Shown here one piece after another: positions 1 to 11,885 of a stretch of 64,000 bases of DNA. Under the pieces are notes generated by a model. The model searched no databases. It was not told the origin of the DNA and worked only from the letters and a program-made list of their open reading frames with translations. Source of the stretch: Amaurobius ferox (lineage: Eukaryota > Arthropoda > Arachnida > Araneae > Amaurobiidae); assembly GCA_951213105.1 (NCBI GenBank), contig OX578138.1, positions 68,318,537-68,382,536 on the forward strand, in the 5' to 3' direction. Every line of letters starts with the position of its first letter. Position 1 is the stretch's first letter. The position numbers and the translations under genes were made by a program.

Positions 1-497
1 TTCAATTACGCTATTTAATTATATTATTTCATCGGAGGGGACATATGTGTGACCAAAACGGAAAATCCAAATATTGGTTATGACCAGATATCATTTTCAA
101 TAGGCACATACCTTCAAGTCTGTTTTGGACTTTGTCAGCATCTGTATTTAATGTCGTTCATTTACAGCATTAACTCTTGGTGTAATGCTCCCACACGTAA
201 ATTCGTTGAACATATTGTCTGCTGTAACTCTGCACTCGCACTTATTTCATTCTCTTAGTATATCAATTCATCGCTGTAGTATCTGCACAAGTCATTATGT
301 CGAAATTATCTGTTCCAAGCCATGTTAGTATGCCATTCTTCTCCAGTCTGCTCTTAAGTCAAATCTCAATCGTTGTCTGCTGGTATGCTCCTAAGTCAAA
401 ATTCAATAATTATCTACTGGTATGCTCTTAAGTCAAAATTCCATTATTCTCTACCTTCGTTCTCGGGTCACAGGGTGTGGGTTCCCTCGGTGGTGTG

Positions 498-2116
498 CAA
501 GAGCGGCATTTCAACATTTCATTTGGGGGTGCGAGATTTATATGTATGAAAATCCACAATATGGAATAAATAAAATGTTTGTTAAAGGGGAAGGGGATCA
601 CAAACTTGAATTGATGTTGAGAAAAATAATTGTTGTTAACATAATTTTTGAACATAATTGTGTTAACATAATTGTTGTTAAAATAATTTTTCTAAATACA
701 AATATCTATATTTATTTACCTTTCATTTAACGCCGGTTCTTAGAGTCTGGAAGAAGAGAACATTTTGTTACACCAATGGGTTATGATGATATTGTATCTT
801 GTTATACAGCTATAATAACTAAAGATGAAGGTATTTCTTGTCTCATTGTACTGCGAAAATAATTTTTCAGCCACCTGAGATGCGAAAAAGACCTTTCACA
901 ACTGTCTCATTTGATTGGTACAATAGAAAACAATTTAACTAATAATGTTATGACAGAAAACACATTTTTTAAAGTCCGCTCTTTAAAATCATCCAGGTGA
1001 CTTTTAAAATTGGTATGGTCTATGTTTTCATTTTTCACTATTAAATAAAACAGTCGCAATTCACATAACAATTCCTCTTTCTGGAAGTTATATACTTTGC
1101 ATATGGTTGAAACATTTTCTTTTTCGACATCTGATCCGGATAATACTGAACTAATGGCGAATAAAACATATATTGTTCTAATTAAATCTTGTCTCAATTT
1201 CAGTAGATACTGAATCTATAATTTCATATTGAATATTGATTTTGTGATATGAATTAACATCATCATGGGGCTTTTTTTTGCCGCCTCCGAATTCGCTTGG
1301 AATTTTTTTTACGCCTTTTCAGTTTTGGTCCAGAATAAGAATTTTTTCGCAAAGTTCTGTCACAAAACTTCAGACTTAATTGAAATATGCATCAGTGCGA
1401 AAAGAACTAACAGTTTCAATAGTAGCTTTAGCCAAAGCTTGCACAGTCTGAAAATTAAGATCAGATGACTGAAGATGCTTTGAGAGAGTATTTCATTGAT
1501 CAAAACACTGGCCAATCAAAAACACTGGACAACGTGAACAAAAATTGGAACGATGTCATGCATGTTAAAAGTGCTTCGGCTCTTCCACCATTGAGAGAAT
1601 CGATTTCAGATATTTCTTCTAATGTTAAAATCACCTCTTCAAAATTATCAAGTAGTGTTTTTACGGCTTTAACTCTGGAAGACCACCTCGCATCACTTAT
1701 AGTGATTGTAGAATTGAAGAGCCTTCAGAAAAAGTATTTGTTGATGAGCGAATCTTTTCTAAAATAGTATGTCTTTTATAAGATGTTTCATGAAAGAATA
1801 TAATGCATTGAGCTGCTGAAATGCATTTCTAGCAGAAGAAATCGATGAGCATGCATTAACTACACATAAATTTAATCGGACACTTGAAATTTTCAAGTGA
1901 AAAGGATAACATCATCCCAATCTTTTCAAGTTAAAAAGTATTCGTTCCAGCCGGAAGAGGGAAGCTTCACTGTGAAGATCTGTTTTTTTTTAAGCTCCAT
2001 AGCGTGAGAAAACTGACCCGTGGACAGTCGATAAAAAAAGGTAGAAGCCAATAGACGACGAGGAAAAGTTTGGGGGCGCGACCGCGCCCCCTCGCGCCCC
2101 CAATTTGCCGCCCCTG
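498..2116 (-). mobile_element. hAT (ZMYM1-like) DNA transposon remnant with 8-bp TSD
   Basis: The element ends are CAAGAGCGGCA on the left and, reverse-complemented, CAGGGGCGGCA on the right, the typical CAGGGGCGG-type hAT terminus. GTGGTGTG lies immediately outside both ends (490-497 and 2117-2124), a perfect 8-bp target duplication as expected for hAT. It carries a decayed minus-strand transposase. It inserted into a pre-existing LTR copy, which dates it as younger than that LTR. About 50 bp inside the right end is a GC-rich patch (roughly 2068-2116) that contrasts with the AT-rich surroundings. Confidence 0.85.
790..1890 (-). pseudogene. hAT/ZMYM1-like transposase C-terminal part, broken
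   Basis: Reading the minus strand, successive frames give pieces in the order expected for ZMYM1-like hAT transposases. First is a LCVVNACSS segment near 1860. Next is a SDARWSSRVKAVKTLL segment near 1690, matching the family's 'SDTRWSCR' block. A YEIIDSVSTEIETRF segment follows near 1220, then a relatively open 96-residue stretch (1197-907). Last comes a hAT dimerisation-like block near 880 with ERSFSHLRWLKNYFRSTM. Frame changes and in-frame stops interrupt it, including one just before the ERSFS block, so it cannot make an intact transposase. The N-terminal zinc finger and first half are missing. Family identification rests on recalled motifs. Confidence 0.75.
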
Positions 2117-2392
2117 GTGGTGTGTGTGTGTGTGGGTAACTCCTCCTTTTCTTCAATTTTGCGCTTATTGGTTACGCCGTTACCCAATGGCACCATTTCA
2201 CTTCTCGTAAGGCCCAGCTCAGCCGCTCTGTCATGGCCCCCTAAATTTATGGTTTTCTGACCTTTAGGTTCACGTAGTGATAAAATTTGGTGCCAGCCAG
2301 ACTACAAGATTTGTTCGCCATTTTGGTCACCATAAATTTCTACATAAAAGTGTCTCATCAAATGTGAGATCTATTTCTGGTCTCACACTAGC

Positions 2393-3570
2393 AACATATC
2401 CCAGACATTCAAGATATGACAATCTTATATTAATGTAGCGGGAATGGCTAAATCAATGGTCTTGAATAGAAGTAAAGGTCCGCATTGTATTATTTGAATG
2501 GAGGCAAAACACACTGACACTTTTTACAGGTTCGCAATGGTATACACCTAACTGTATACCATAAAATATCATTAGAAAATATCCAAACGGAGCTCAGGTG
2601 AACAATTCTGCCATGGATTCAACTAAAATTTCCCTCGTAATTTGCATCCTCCACACAAACAATTAAAATTAAGTATAATTTGTGGGATTTCACTTTCATG
2701 ACCAGAATTTCTAATTTCTTGCTCATTATATACATGGAGTGTCTTACTAATGGCCCATCTGTAAGTGTATGCAGTATATCACATAAAATATAATGCTTAT
2801 GTATTTAGAAACCCCTTTAGCTCAGTTTGAACTTATCGGAGAAAATCATATGTAAAGATTTATTTCAGATAATAATAATGTGAATGATTTTTTTTTACCA
2901 GTAATTAAATTATTATAAATAATAGTAAGCATTTTTGGGGGGTTTCTAATATAATTGCTATATTCTCTACAACAGAAAATATATACAAAATAAAAGTATC
3001 ATGATGGGATCAAAAATTCACATCTTGTATTTAAATGGTATTAAATATATGCACGAAAATACTTATCAATGATGCCTGTGTGTCTGTCTCTCTAGGAACA
3101 CAATATCCAATAATGAGCAAATTGGATGAAATTTGGTTACGAGTATTTCAATTTACGAACATCAGAACTGTTGATTTGTAAAAGAACAAATCAAGGAAAG
3201 ATCCTCGTGTTTTCGATACGTATAATACATAATTACTCTTTATAAGGCCGCAAAAATAATAATTTAAAGAAAATTATTTGAAAGCGAATGGCATTATTTG
3301 CAGGACTCTCATTTGCTCTGTTTTTAAGACATTTTACGTTTTAGATCTAAAACAGAAAAAATCAGTTAAAAATTTAAATATTTGAAGTTTTAAAAAACAA
3401 CTGCATTATTTGTAAGTGCTTTGAATATTGAATTAATCAACACCAGTGTTTAGGAATTATCATGAACCATTCTCAAGATATCAGAAACTTGTGGTTTTTG
3501 TTACATGGAACTTTAAATTTCGATAGCAAGTTGCGTAAATCGAATACAATTTAGTATGATTATTGTAATC
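2393..3570. other. AT-rich non-coding stretch
   Basis: No open frame with coding character and no clear transposon end. At about 3075-3160 there is a 'gtgtgtctgtctctct' microsatellite followed by 'ggatgaaatttggttac', which resembles the post-microsatellite block of the families described below, so this is probably an old degenerate member. Confidence 0.4.
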
Positions 3571-4545
3571 GATTCACTTCGGCTTTTTAGTATCGGAGGA
3601 ATCAAACCACGGGAACATCGATATTTTTTTAACACTGTTGAACTCCGTCAACTGCTCGCTACGCTTCTCCAAACCCCATAAATCGCCTCGTGAGTCGAGA
3701 GGCTTCACCTCTTACTCGCTAGCTCTCACAGAGCTAGTTTCGCGAGCTTTTTAAGATAAACTAAAGTTCAAATCGAAAAACGGTTTATTTCACTAAGTTT
3801 CTCTATTATTTCTCTATAAATATACCACATTTTATATTTTTGTATGCTATAATTTTTGCGGTACTAGACAGAGAAACTCCATAGAAGAGCCTATACGGGA
3901 AAACATTGTTCTCTTTAGCAGTGCACATAAAGTAGAACAACTCGTAAACTACATTAAAATCAAAATATAAGGCTTTGTCTTTCAAAAATTCAACTATGTA
4001 GGAACATGCCTGCACAAAGTAGTGTTGTAGCTAATTGTCACAATGTCCAGAACGCGAAATTGCAGCTGAAATATTTTATCTTTGAATTTGACATTAAACA
4101 TTTCTTAAACTAAACTTTAAATCGAAAAATGGTTTATTTCAGAGTGTGCCCTAAACATTTTTGTAAAAATTCGTCAAATTTCATATTTTTGTATGCTATA
4201 ATTTTTGTGGTACGTGACAAAGAAACTAAAGGGATGCGAAATCTGTCAAACAGCGGCGGCGAAATCTATTTTTTTTAATATATAGAAATTCTTCAAAAAA
4301 CATGCATTTCATCACAAAGAGTTCATGCTAATATATTAAATGAGAAACTTGTCAAACAGCGGCGTCAGCAACATTCTTTAAAGACTCCGTGCCTTACTCG
4401 CTACGCCAACGTTTGGCATAGGCGTTACGAGGTTGGAGGCGTAGGGTTGCCGTAGCGTGCAAGGGGTGGCGGGGGGCTTCGTTTCCTACTCGCTGGCTCT
4501 CGCAGAGCTTCCATTGCTATTCCTTTCGTGCCCCTTGCTATTACG
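3571..4545. repeat. Internally duplicated repeat region
   Basis: Several segments occur twice. The block 'aaactaaagttcaaatcgaa...ggtttatttca...tatttttgtatgctataatttttg' is at about 3757-3885 and again at 4107-4225. A 'ctcgctacgc...ctcttactcgctagctct...agagct' block is at about 3640-3745 and in altered form at 4370-4510. A 'tgtcaaacagcggcg' block is at about 4236 and 4352. The copies are diverged and the unit is incomplete, so this looks like an old segmental or tandem duplication. No coding frame was recognised. Confidence 0.55.
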
Positions 4546-5007
4546 AAAGATTGTTTAAGGTATTACGAACAAATGGCAAAATTTGATATCTGTACACTTT
4601 GACTTCCGTTCGTAATACAGTAGCAAAATATCGTGTTACGATTTTAGTATAGATAAATTTACAACAATAGGATATTTAATTGTTGTGCATTATAACACTT
4701 TAATCGTAATGTTCATGACAACAATACATGCAAAATGCTTTGTTTGTTTGTAAGAATAACCAATAAGGCATATGATTGTCAACATGCCACGTTGTCCCAA
4801 GTGCACTAGTGTTTAGAAATAAATATCTATAATTTTAGGGTTTTTAATGTTTTAATAACTCAATCCTCGGCCATCTTTGGGCAGCAACCAATCACAGACA
4901 TGTTGGAGACCGGCTCAACAAACTAAATCTTTGCAGGTACAGAAGAAAATGTTTCACTTCAAAAGTGCATACAATATTGAATAACTCATTAAATAAATCG
5001 AAAATAA

Positions 5008-5440
5008 AACAAGAAAGATCAATAAAGCATGAAGCATTGATAATGAAACACTTTCCAACTGAAACGCAATTTTATTTAAACATCTCTTAAAATGCGATGC
5101 ATTCAGCACTGATATATTTTAAATTATCACAGCACTAGAGTAAATAATTATATTTGAAAATTTATAACTTCATGGATAAAAATTACGCCATCGAAATGTA
5201 AATTGTCTGGCTCTCTAAGCAAAAGTAATGACTATTTAATTCATATTACTTTTATTCCAGACTCAAGAGCTAAATAATTTTGTGTGAAATTAATTCGGCA
5301 ATTCTTATACAACTCATCTTACAATCACTTGTTTACATTCTGCATTCATTAAAATTGGGCTTCGCTGTAGAAATAATCAAAGTTTAATGATCATTGAAAT
5401 TCAAAAATATTGTAATTGTGTTACCGCAGAATATGATGAA
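5008..5440 (-). repeat. Family C fragment (hairpin end, reversed)
   Basis: The segment begins AACAAGAAAGATCAA and continues with the subterminal 'gaaacactttccaac' sequence, matching in reverse the right end of the full family C copy at 62141-63430. It stops near the 'attgtaattgtgtt' block; the microsatellite half is absent. The sequence from about 4546 to 5007 and from 5441 to 6138 shows nothing recognisable. Confidence 0.65.
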
Positions 5441-6138
5441 TATGTCACAGAATTCGATGAAAATAACACATTGTAAAAGATTATATATATTAATATTTCT
5501 GTGAGTACAAACTGATAATTACACAAATATAGGATTCGAATTCAGCATCAGAAACTGTCATTACAGGTTTCAAAATCCAGAAATTAATAATTCAGATTAT
5601 GGCAAAATTACCTGAAACTAACTTCACAGTTCAGTCCTGTAATAGAGCATTTTACGCTGAAGAATAATATGAATAAAACGGCTATAAGCTTATAGCCACA
5701 AACAGTCGCGCTCATAAACGTGGATTCTATTATCTTTATCGTTGTGAAATCCCCAACTAATCATCTCGTAATACATGTAAACAATATATGAGTATCACCG
5801 TCAAAGTTATACTAATAAGTTCATCCACACATATTTTAGTTATATCAATAGGACGATACAGTGTGATAAAATAATTTTTGTGATGCTTGAAGGTATTTTT
5901 CATAATAAATATTTAATAATGTTCTTGTCGAACATGGAAATATATATTTTTTAATTTCAAATGGATAGGCACTTGTCACATACATCACTCGCCTATACAT
6001 CGTTCATAAAATGTGAACTATTTAGTCGTCACAAGACCTTGCCCCGGCGCACCAATGGGGAAAAACACACTGCGCCCAACAACACAACATCCATCAGCAA
6101 TTTGTATAATTTATAAAAGATTGGAATAAATACAGTTG

Positions 6139-6918
6139 AAAAAATCTGATGTGGGCACACATGACTTTCCTTATATAATGCTGCAATGAATTTACTACTT
6201 TTACAGTAAAAAAAAATAGATTATTCTTATAGTACATACTTATATTCTTTCCAAGATATTGAATTTTTGTCAATGAGTCGTCATTTTCATTGATTTAACG
6301 TCATTTTTATCTATTTGACGAGATTTTCGTTTTGGCGAGATATGACAATATTAAAAAAAGTCACCAAGTTGGCGACATTCCACCAAATTCGTCGCCAAAA
6401 TCTCGCCAAGTGTTATGGATGAAGTAATAAGTTATTCTTATAGCAGATAAATGACTATTGGCGTTCAAATACAAAAGTATTACTCAACGAATCTGAATCT
6501 TTTCTCATGAATGGAACGACCTAGATCCACGAGAATGATGTCACCCAATTTATCGCATGATATTACATATGAAAAGTGAACATGTTTCTCAACAGTTAAT
6601 ATATTTTTTTTTTAATTTATGGGATTTTTTGATAAATGTATTTGAAAATTGTGCAATATCACGAGAACGGTTCATGCTAGCTTTCTAAAGTTTATGTCAA
6701 TCGTTTTCTAAGGAATAATTACATAAGAAATATCTATTTGCCTAACTTTATTAAAGGTTATGTTTTTTTGATGATCTTTTCCAAATTTTAGTCGAAATAT
6801 TAGGGGGTTCTGAACATTCCATTGTGGTTCAAAACAATAGGTTTCCAATATTCACGGATTGTAATTTTTGTATCAAATTTCATTCGAATCGCTCCATTCG
6901 TTCGTAAGTAATCGTCTC

Positions 6919-6954
<36 letters not shown>

Positions 6955-7033
6955 CACACACATCACTTCAAAACCGACTGATTTGTGTTCAGGGATGCTT
7001 GAAACGTGCTCTCCTGTCGAAAACTCCAATTCA
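6139..7033 (-). repeat. Family A element, copy 1 (truncated)
   Basis: It starts with the family A hairpin end (aaaaaatctgatgtggg...cacatgactttcc). It continues through the 'gtcgccaagttggcgac' palindrome near 6360 and a (CA)n tract at about 6917-6962, and ends near 'ctctcctgtcgaaaactcc'. The terminal hairpin with two TTTCC/GGAAA arms seen in other copies is missing, so the microsatellite-side end is truncated. Confidence 0.8.
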
Positions 7034-7199
7034 ACGAAAATAGAGCGAGTTATGTTTAATTGAAAATTGAACAGTGTAAATGGGGACCATACATCAAATT
7101 AGAAATGTAAATTTTTGACATATCACAAAAAAGATAAAACAGAATAATAATACATAGAAGTCATTTTTGCGAATTCCGCCTAGGCTCACGATGCCATCA

Positions 7200-7644
7200 C
7201 GGATTCTTAAGTTCTTTTCAATAACTAAGTACTTTTTCAATAATTAAGTACTTTTTTTTTATCTACTTTTAAATTTTTTTATCTAAACAATTTCCATCGT
7301 CAAGTTGTTTATGATCTCTATTTTCACTGGTGAAACAGCCTTTCAAAAGTGGCATAGATTTTTTCTTTTATCATAATTCGGTTGATTTTAAACATACAGA
7401 TATGCGGTTTTTCTAATGATCTTGTTGCATTAAAAATAAAAATTTTCTGATTGACCAAATTTGTCTAAGGGGGTCGCATAAAAATTAAAAAAGTGTAACT
7501 TTTTGAAAGTTAACGGGATAACTATTTCATTAACGTAGTCTTATTTCCTACCTTACTTTCAACATTTTTCCAATTTACATCGCCCACTTATCTCCAACAG
7601 GTAAATAATTAAAGAGCGTGTCAATCTTTTTGGGACACCCTGTA
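7200..7644. mobile_element. Possible fragment of a DNA transposon with ACAGGGTGTCC-type end
   Basis: The segment ends '...tttttgggacaccctgta' followed by TA, the same terminal motif as the inverted-repeat element at 38503-39205. No matching left end was found, so the left limit is a guess. It directly abuts a family C fragment. Confidence 0.4.
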
Positions 7645-7646
7645 TA

Positions 7647-8174
7647 GATGCACAGAAAAAAAAATAAAGTGGTTTTAGGACGGATGCAACACTAAATATA
7701 AATTAAAAGGAACTTTAAAAATCACGATTTTGACACAATATGGATGCCATATAATCTTTTGAAGTGGATCACGTGATCTTTTCATATAATATGGGTGCAA
7801 TTATTATTTTAATTTTTATTCAAAAAGCTACTGAACAAATTTTATTGAATTTTTTTTATATATTTTATAGGATAAGTTGAATATTTCCTAAAATTTTCGA
7901 AGTAATTTGTGAATTCTGAATTCGCCTAAAAAATGTTTGAAAAATTAGGTCCCATAGGATTCAATGTATTTCATTTTTTCAACCCAGGTTCAATCCAAAT
8001 TTAATTGGGTGACATTATTCATTTGCATTTTCATATGTCCCACTGACTGTCTCAACATCATACTAAAATTTCCTTTTGATAAAGCCATTTTTACGTCAGT
8101 TATCGTGCGACAGAACAGACAGACAGAATGAACATTGTCATAAACACTTTTCAACTATGTAGCAAAGTGTTAAA
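7647..8174 (-). repeat. Family C fragment (microsatellite end, reversed)
   Basis: From 'gatgcacagaaa' through 'aaaatcacgattttgacacaatatgg' and a short 'cagacagacagaatgaac' microsatellite to 'aaagtgttaaaaa', it matches in reverse the left half of the full-length copy at 62141. The other half is missing. Confidence 0.75.
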
Positions 8175-8592
8175 AATGAATTCTATTTTTCTATTCGGTA
8201 AAAAGATACTCTCTAAAAATATAGAATTGCTATATTTTATATATTTGGTAAAGTACTGAAAGTACTTCGCTAAAAGTATACATCGATATTATTACAGTAT
8301 TACTTTTCCGTGGAAATTAAACATATTATGTTACAATATAAACAAATTTAAAACGTTGATACACTGCTGGCCATTAAAATTACTACACCATGAAGGCGAC
8401 ATGCGACAAGCGTCAAATTTGCATGACAGGTACTACATGCTGTGATATGCAAATGATCAGTATTACAGCGCATGCGCACACAGCAGATATGAGTAACGCC
8501 ATCTACATTCTGTATAAAAGGGAAGATTGCACAGCGGGTTTCTCATTCGGAAATCACATTTGAACGTTGTTTGTTTGTGTGAAGGTCGTGTT

Positions 8593-9788
8593 ATGCCTCG
8601 TGTAAGAAGGAGAAACTTTTGTAGACTTGGGGAAGGCCCCGACTTCGGTCGCAGACCCCCCCCCCCCCAAGCAAACCTTCTTATGTAAACTCTTTCCTCT
8701 ATGTTTTTCTTTTAGTATCTCTTTTCCTTTTTGCCCGGAGTTTAAAGGGGAGAATTTTTCTCCTCCTGGGCACTCCGTATAACCCCGTCCTTGAGTAGAA
8801 GGAGAAACTCCTACCAGCACATGTCGAAATTCGACCGTGGCAAGTTCGTGGCCTATCGGAACTGCGGTTTATCTTTCCTCGACATTGTTGCTCGTGTTAG
8901 TCGGTATCCCATGACAGTTAGATGAATACAGAATCGATGGGTCTAGGAGGGTCATACTGAACGCCATGCAGGATCTCAGCGGCCTCGGGCCACTAACGCT
9001 CGAAAGGACAGACATGTTGTCCTCTCGGCCTTGCGGGATCGTACAGACACGTCACGTACCCTGAGTCAGGAACGTGGTTCGTTTGCAGGACAAATATCCA
9101 CACGGACAGTGTGACGACGTCTGCAGTCCCACGGACTGTTAGAACGGCGACCATTGTTGCGGCTTCCCTTGACGCTGCATCAGAGACAGGCGCGGCTACA
9201 GTGGTGCGACGAACGACGACACTGGACACATGAGTGGCACACGTCGTCTTTTCAGACGAATCCCAATTCTGTGAAAGCATCATGATGGACGTATCCGTGT
9301 GTGGAGGCACCGAGGAGAACGAACATGAACATTCGTCATCGTGATGGTATGGGATGCCATTGGGTACAAATCCCGGTCACCTCTTGTTCGCATAGCTGGT
9401 AATGTTGACAGCCGCCGTTACATTTCTGACATGTTAAGGCCCGTGGCCGTGCCCTATCTTCGAGGCCTGCGTGATGCGATCTTTCAACAAGTTAATGCAC
9501 GATTGCATATAGCCCGTGCTGTCCTGACCTTCCTCAATACAGAGGATGTTCCATTGTGTCCATGGTCAGCACTTTCTAATGATCTGTCACTCATTGAAAA
9601 TCGATGGTCAAGGGTTGCCTAGAGACTGGCACGCCACCAGTCGCCAGCCACTACGATTGATGAACTCTGGCATAGAGGTGAAGCCGCATGGAATGACGTA
9701 CCCGTATCTATCATCCAAGCTCAATTCGACTCGATGGCATGTCGGATTACAGCCGTCGTTGCTGCCAAAGGTGACAGCTCTGTGTACT
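8593..9788 (+). pseudogene. Tc1-like transposase pseudogene
   Basis: The frame opens MPRVRRRNF at 8593, is broken by an insert, then resumes at 8821 with SKFDRGKFVAYRNCGLSFLD, the helix-turn-helix region of Tc1-type transposases, before a stop. The C-terminal half (9341-9622) is open and contains the DDE core: a MVWDAIGYKSRSPLVRIAG segment, FQQVNAR, and SNDLSLIENRW. In the family the second catalytic residue is the Asp of FQQDNAR, here replaced by Val, so the enzyme would be dead even without the stops. After the stop at about 9620 the frame continues with an IDELWHR-like segment to about 9788. The middle section carries further frame breaks. Confidence 0.85.
8618..8796. repeat. 179-bp insert in the Tc1 element with 13-bp duplication
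   Basis: AGAAGGAGAAACT is present at 8605-8617 and again at 8797-8809, flanking a sequence foreign to the transposase frame. It includes a run of 14 C near 8646 and the block 'ctcctcctgggcactccg'. A 13-bp target duplication fits L1-type retroposition, but there is no clear poly-A tail and I do not recognise the source sequence. Confidence 0.7.
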
Positions 9789-9925
9789 GAAGTCTGCATG
9801 CTGTGTACCCCAAACCACCTGCAAATTTAATCATGTTTTCCTCCCATTGTACTGTACTTGTGCAATAAATAAGACTACTATTTGATTTCCTTCCTGGTGT
9901 AGCAATTTTAATGTCCAGCTGTGTA

Positions 9926-10850
9926 TGATGATTTACTTATCTTTGATAAAGTGTAAACTACGGACGCGACTGTTTTTTTTATTTTCTAATCTGTTAAGAT
10001 GAACGCAAGACAATATTTCACCCCTTCGTTTTATGGCCAGTTATTCAATTTTGCTGATTTTACTGCTCACAACTTTTAGAAATCGGTAAAATGATATACC
10101 AGTATCTCGGTCTGAGCGTTTAGTGCACCCAAAAGTTGCATACATAAAGATAATTATTAATTGTTTTGACTATCGCAATCACACGATTATTTAAACCTAT
10201 GCTACTGGCGAACAAACATATTTCGAAAAATATCTAGTACTCGTATATTCGAAAAATCGCCCAAAGTCGCCAAGTTGGCGATATTTCGCTATATCTAGCA
10301 ACACTGCGCCGAAAAGTCAAATTATGGTAACCTTAAATTTAAGTAAATGTAATGGCTGCCTGTGAAATTGTTTCTCTCTTCTGGGGCATCAAAGAGCCCC
10401 CAGTGAAATCATTTTACATTTTCGTAACAGAATGTTTACATAAACTCATATTTTTGTACATTGGTTTGCAAATGGGAAAAGGATGTTTCACTAATCAGAT
10501 TTGCCTGCGCAGATAATTTTGCATAGCCAGAAGTGATATACTTATACTTTTAATTTTTATAGGGAAATCAACTTCACTATTTAATTGGATTGTTTTTCTT
10601 TTTAACTTTTTCTTTATTTTCCAATTCTCCTTTTAACACTTTAAAACCCCAATAATTATTTGCCCATATGTGTATTTCAGGATTTACCTGTACAATGTAT
10701 TTAGTTGCTTCTTAAACTGTCTGAAATATATTTCTTCAGTTGTTTTTTCTATTAGTCTAAGAAATGCTGGCTTTCCGGGACTGGAAGACCTGGCGGACCT
10801 TTTAAGTATTGGGGACATCCATTCCCGGGCGTGTAAATAGTGTTCTAAAC
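9926..10850. other. Non-coding stretch
   Basis: No coding frame or clear element. At about 10240-10310 there is a 'gtcgccaagttggcgat' palindrome resembling the one inside family A, without the rest of that element. Confidence 0.35.
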
Positions 10851-10859
10851 TCTCGGGTA

Positions 10860-11375
10860 TATCCCACGGTCTGGGTTCATGAAATCTTTTTAGACCAATT
10901 CTCTTACATACACGTATGCGGCAGTTATCAGCATTGAGCGAGAGACGGGATTGTTCGCTGAAGACATCATTCCTCCAATCTGACACTGGCCAGGCTAACT
11001 GAGCTCGGCACCAATCCAGACGGCTCTGCCTAATTTGAGGTGTTAGTGATAGGCACCTTAATGAACGTCAACACCTAATCCCACTTTTTGCCAGTCGTGT
11101 ATTAAAAGTATTTCCTTATATAGGATGCATGAAGGATGCCAAACGTTTTCGAATGGCAGATTTTGACGCCATTAGTGTAGATTACATCCTCTATGAAATC
11201 ACGATCCTCTCCAGCAGCCGTCTGTCTGGGATTTTCTAAGCCTTTGAAGTGGTAACATGCGCTCTCTTTGATCCACTCTTGACAACACCGAGCAATTATC
11301 AAGTCGCTCCGACCAAGATGTCGATTGATACGTTTGTTGACCAACCAGCTTCTATTATGACTATGAAGCGACTTT
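10860..11375 (-). pseudogene. Tc1-like transposase pseudogene (second, different lineage)
   Basis: On the minus strand, residues VNKRINRHLGRSDLIIARC followed by QEWIKE and then PRQTAAGEDRDF match the N-terminal DNA-binding part of Tc1-like transposases. After a frame break comes RQSRLDWCRAQLAW and then DWRNDVFSEQSRLSLNAD, which corresponds to the family's 'W..VVFSDESRF.L..DD' region around the first catalytic Asp, here FSEQSR. The remaining catalytic half is absent or unrecognisable downstream of about 10860. No TIRs or TA flanks were located. Its sequence differs from the element at 8362, so it is an independent insertion. Confidence 0.75.
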
Positions 11376-11885
11376 TCATTCATTCCGACAATTGTTCGTA
11401 GTGCCATCAAGTACATTTTAAAGACATCTCTGTACACAGTCTCAAAGCAGAAAATTTCGTTCCTATTTCCGGTGAGTAAGACCAGCGGTCGTTTGAAATG
11501 CTGCACGATGCGTCGTTCTCATGCGCTTTGCTTAAGCGCTATAGCATCTTTGGGACTGACAGTTTGATCATTTGCATAACTCTTAAAACAACGTTTACAT
11601 GCCTATTTTCGCGGTTGTATCTCAATTTCTATGGGTGCATATCTTTTTTTTTTTGCAACAGAGTGTATATCGTGACCATGCCAACCACAAGTCCTAGCAT
11701 AATCGAAATGTGGTCCACTCTGAATCTCCAGGATTTAATGCCTCTGAATCGCCGGAATAAATTGCTGGGGTTAACACTGCAAAGAATTATGATCAAACCG
11801 GAATTTAAACCATAGGTCTTTGTCTGCCCAGATGGCGCCATTGACGCCTAAAGAGGATAAAATTAATCAATAATTTAAAAATTTA

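Larger units (their letters stand above)
1..2387 (-). mobile_element. LTR fragment (left end outside window), interrupted by a hAT element
   Basis: Read on the minus strand, the sequence starting at 2387 (TGTGAGACCAGAAAT...) matches the solo LTR at 59994-60976 through about 2125, and resumes from about 489 down to position 1. The insert between is the hAT element at 498-2116. Shared blocks include the 'ggtgccagccagactaca' stretch near 2290 and 60890, the 'cccaatgg' block and the 'aagtcaaaattc' block. The LTR's far end would lie left of the window, so whether this is a solo LTR or the edge of a full element cannot be decided. The right boundary follows the TG rule and is followed by CTAGC, a possible target duplication whose partner is out of view. 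Confidence 0.75.
8362..9923 (+). mobile_element. Tc1-like DNA transposon, complete but inactive
   Basis: Both terminal repeats are present and flanked by TA (8360-8361 and 9924-9925). The left end reads CACTGCTGGCCATTAAAATT and the right end is its imperfect reverse complement (AATTTTAATGTCCAGCTGTG). TIRs pair over roughly 35 bp. The total is 1562 bp, of which about 192 bp is a later insert plus its duplicated target. Tc1/mariner elements insert at TA, which the boundaries show. Confidence 0.9.

Noticed and set aside
1465..1767. 100-residue plus-strand frame with protein-like composition
   Set aside because: The opposite strand encodes the ZMYM1-like SDARWSSR region of the hAT transposase, which explains the open frame.
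8993..9310. 105-residue minus-strand frame
   Set aside because: Antisense shadow of the Tc1 transposase pseudogene; repeated Val/Arg/Thr composition reflects the codon bias of the sense strand.
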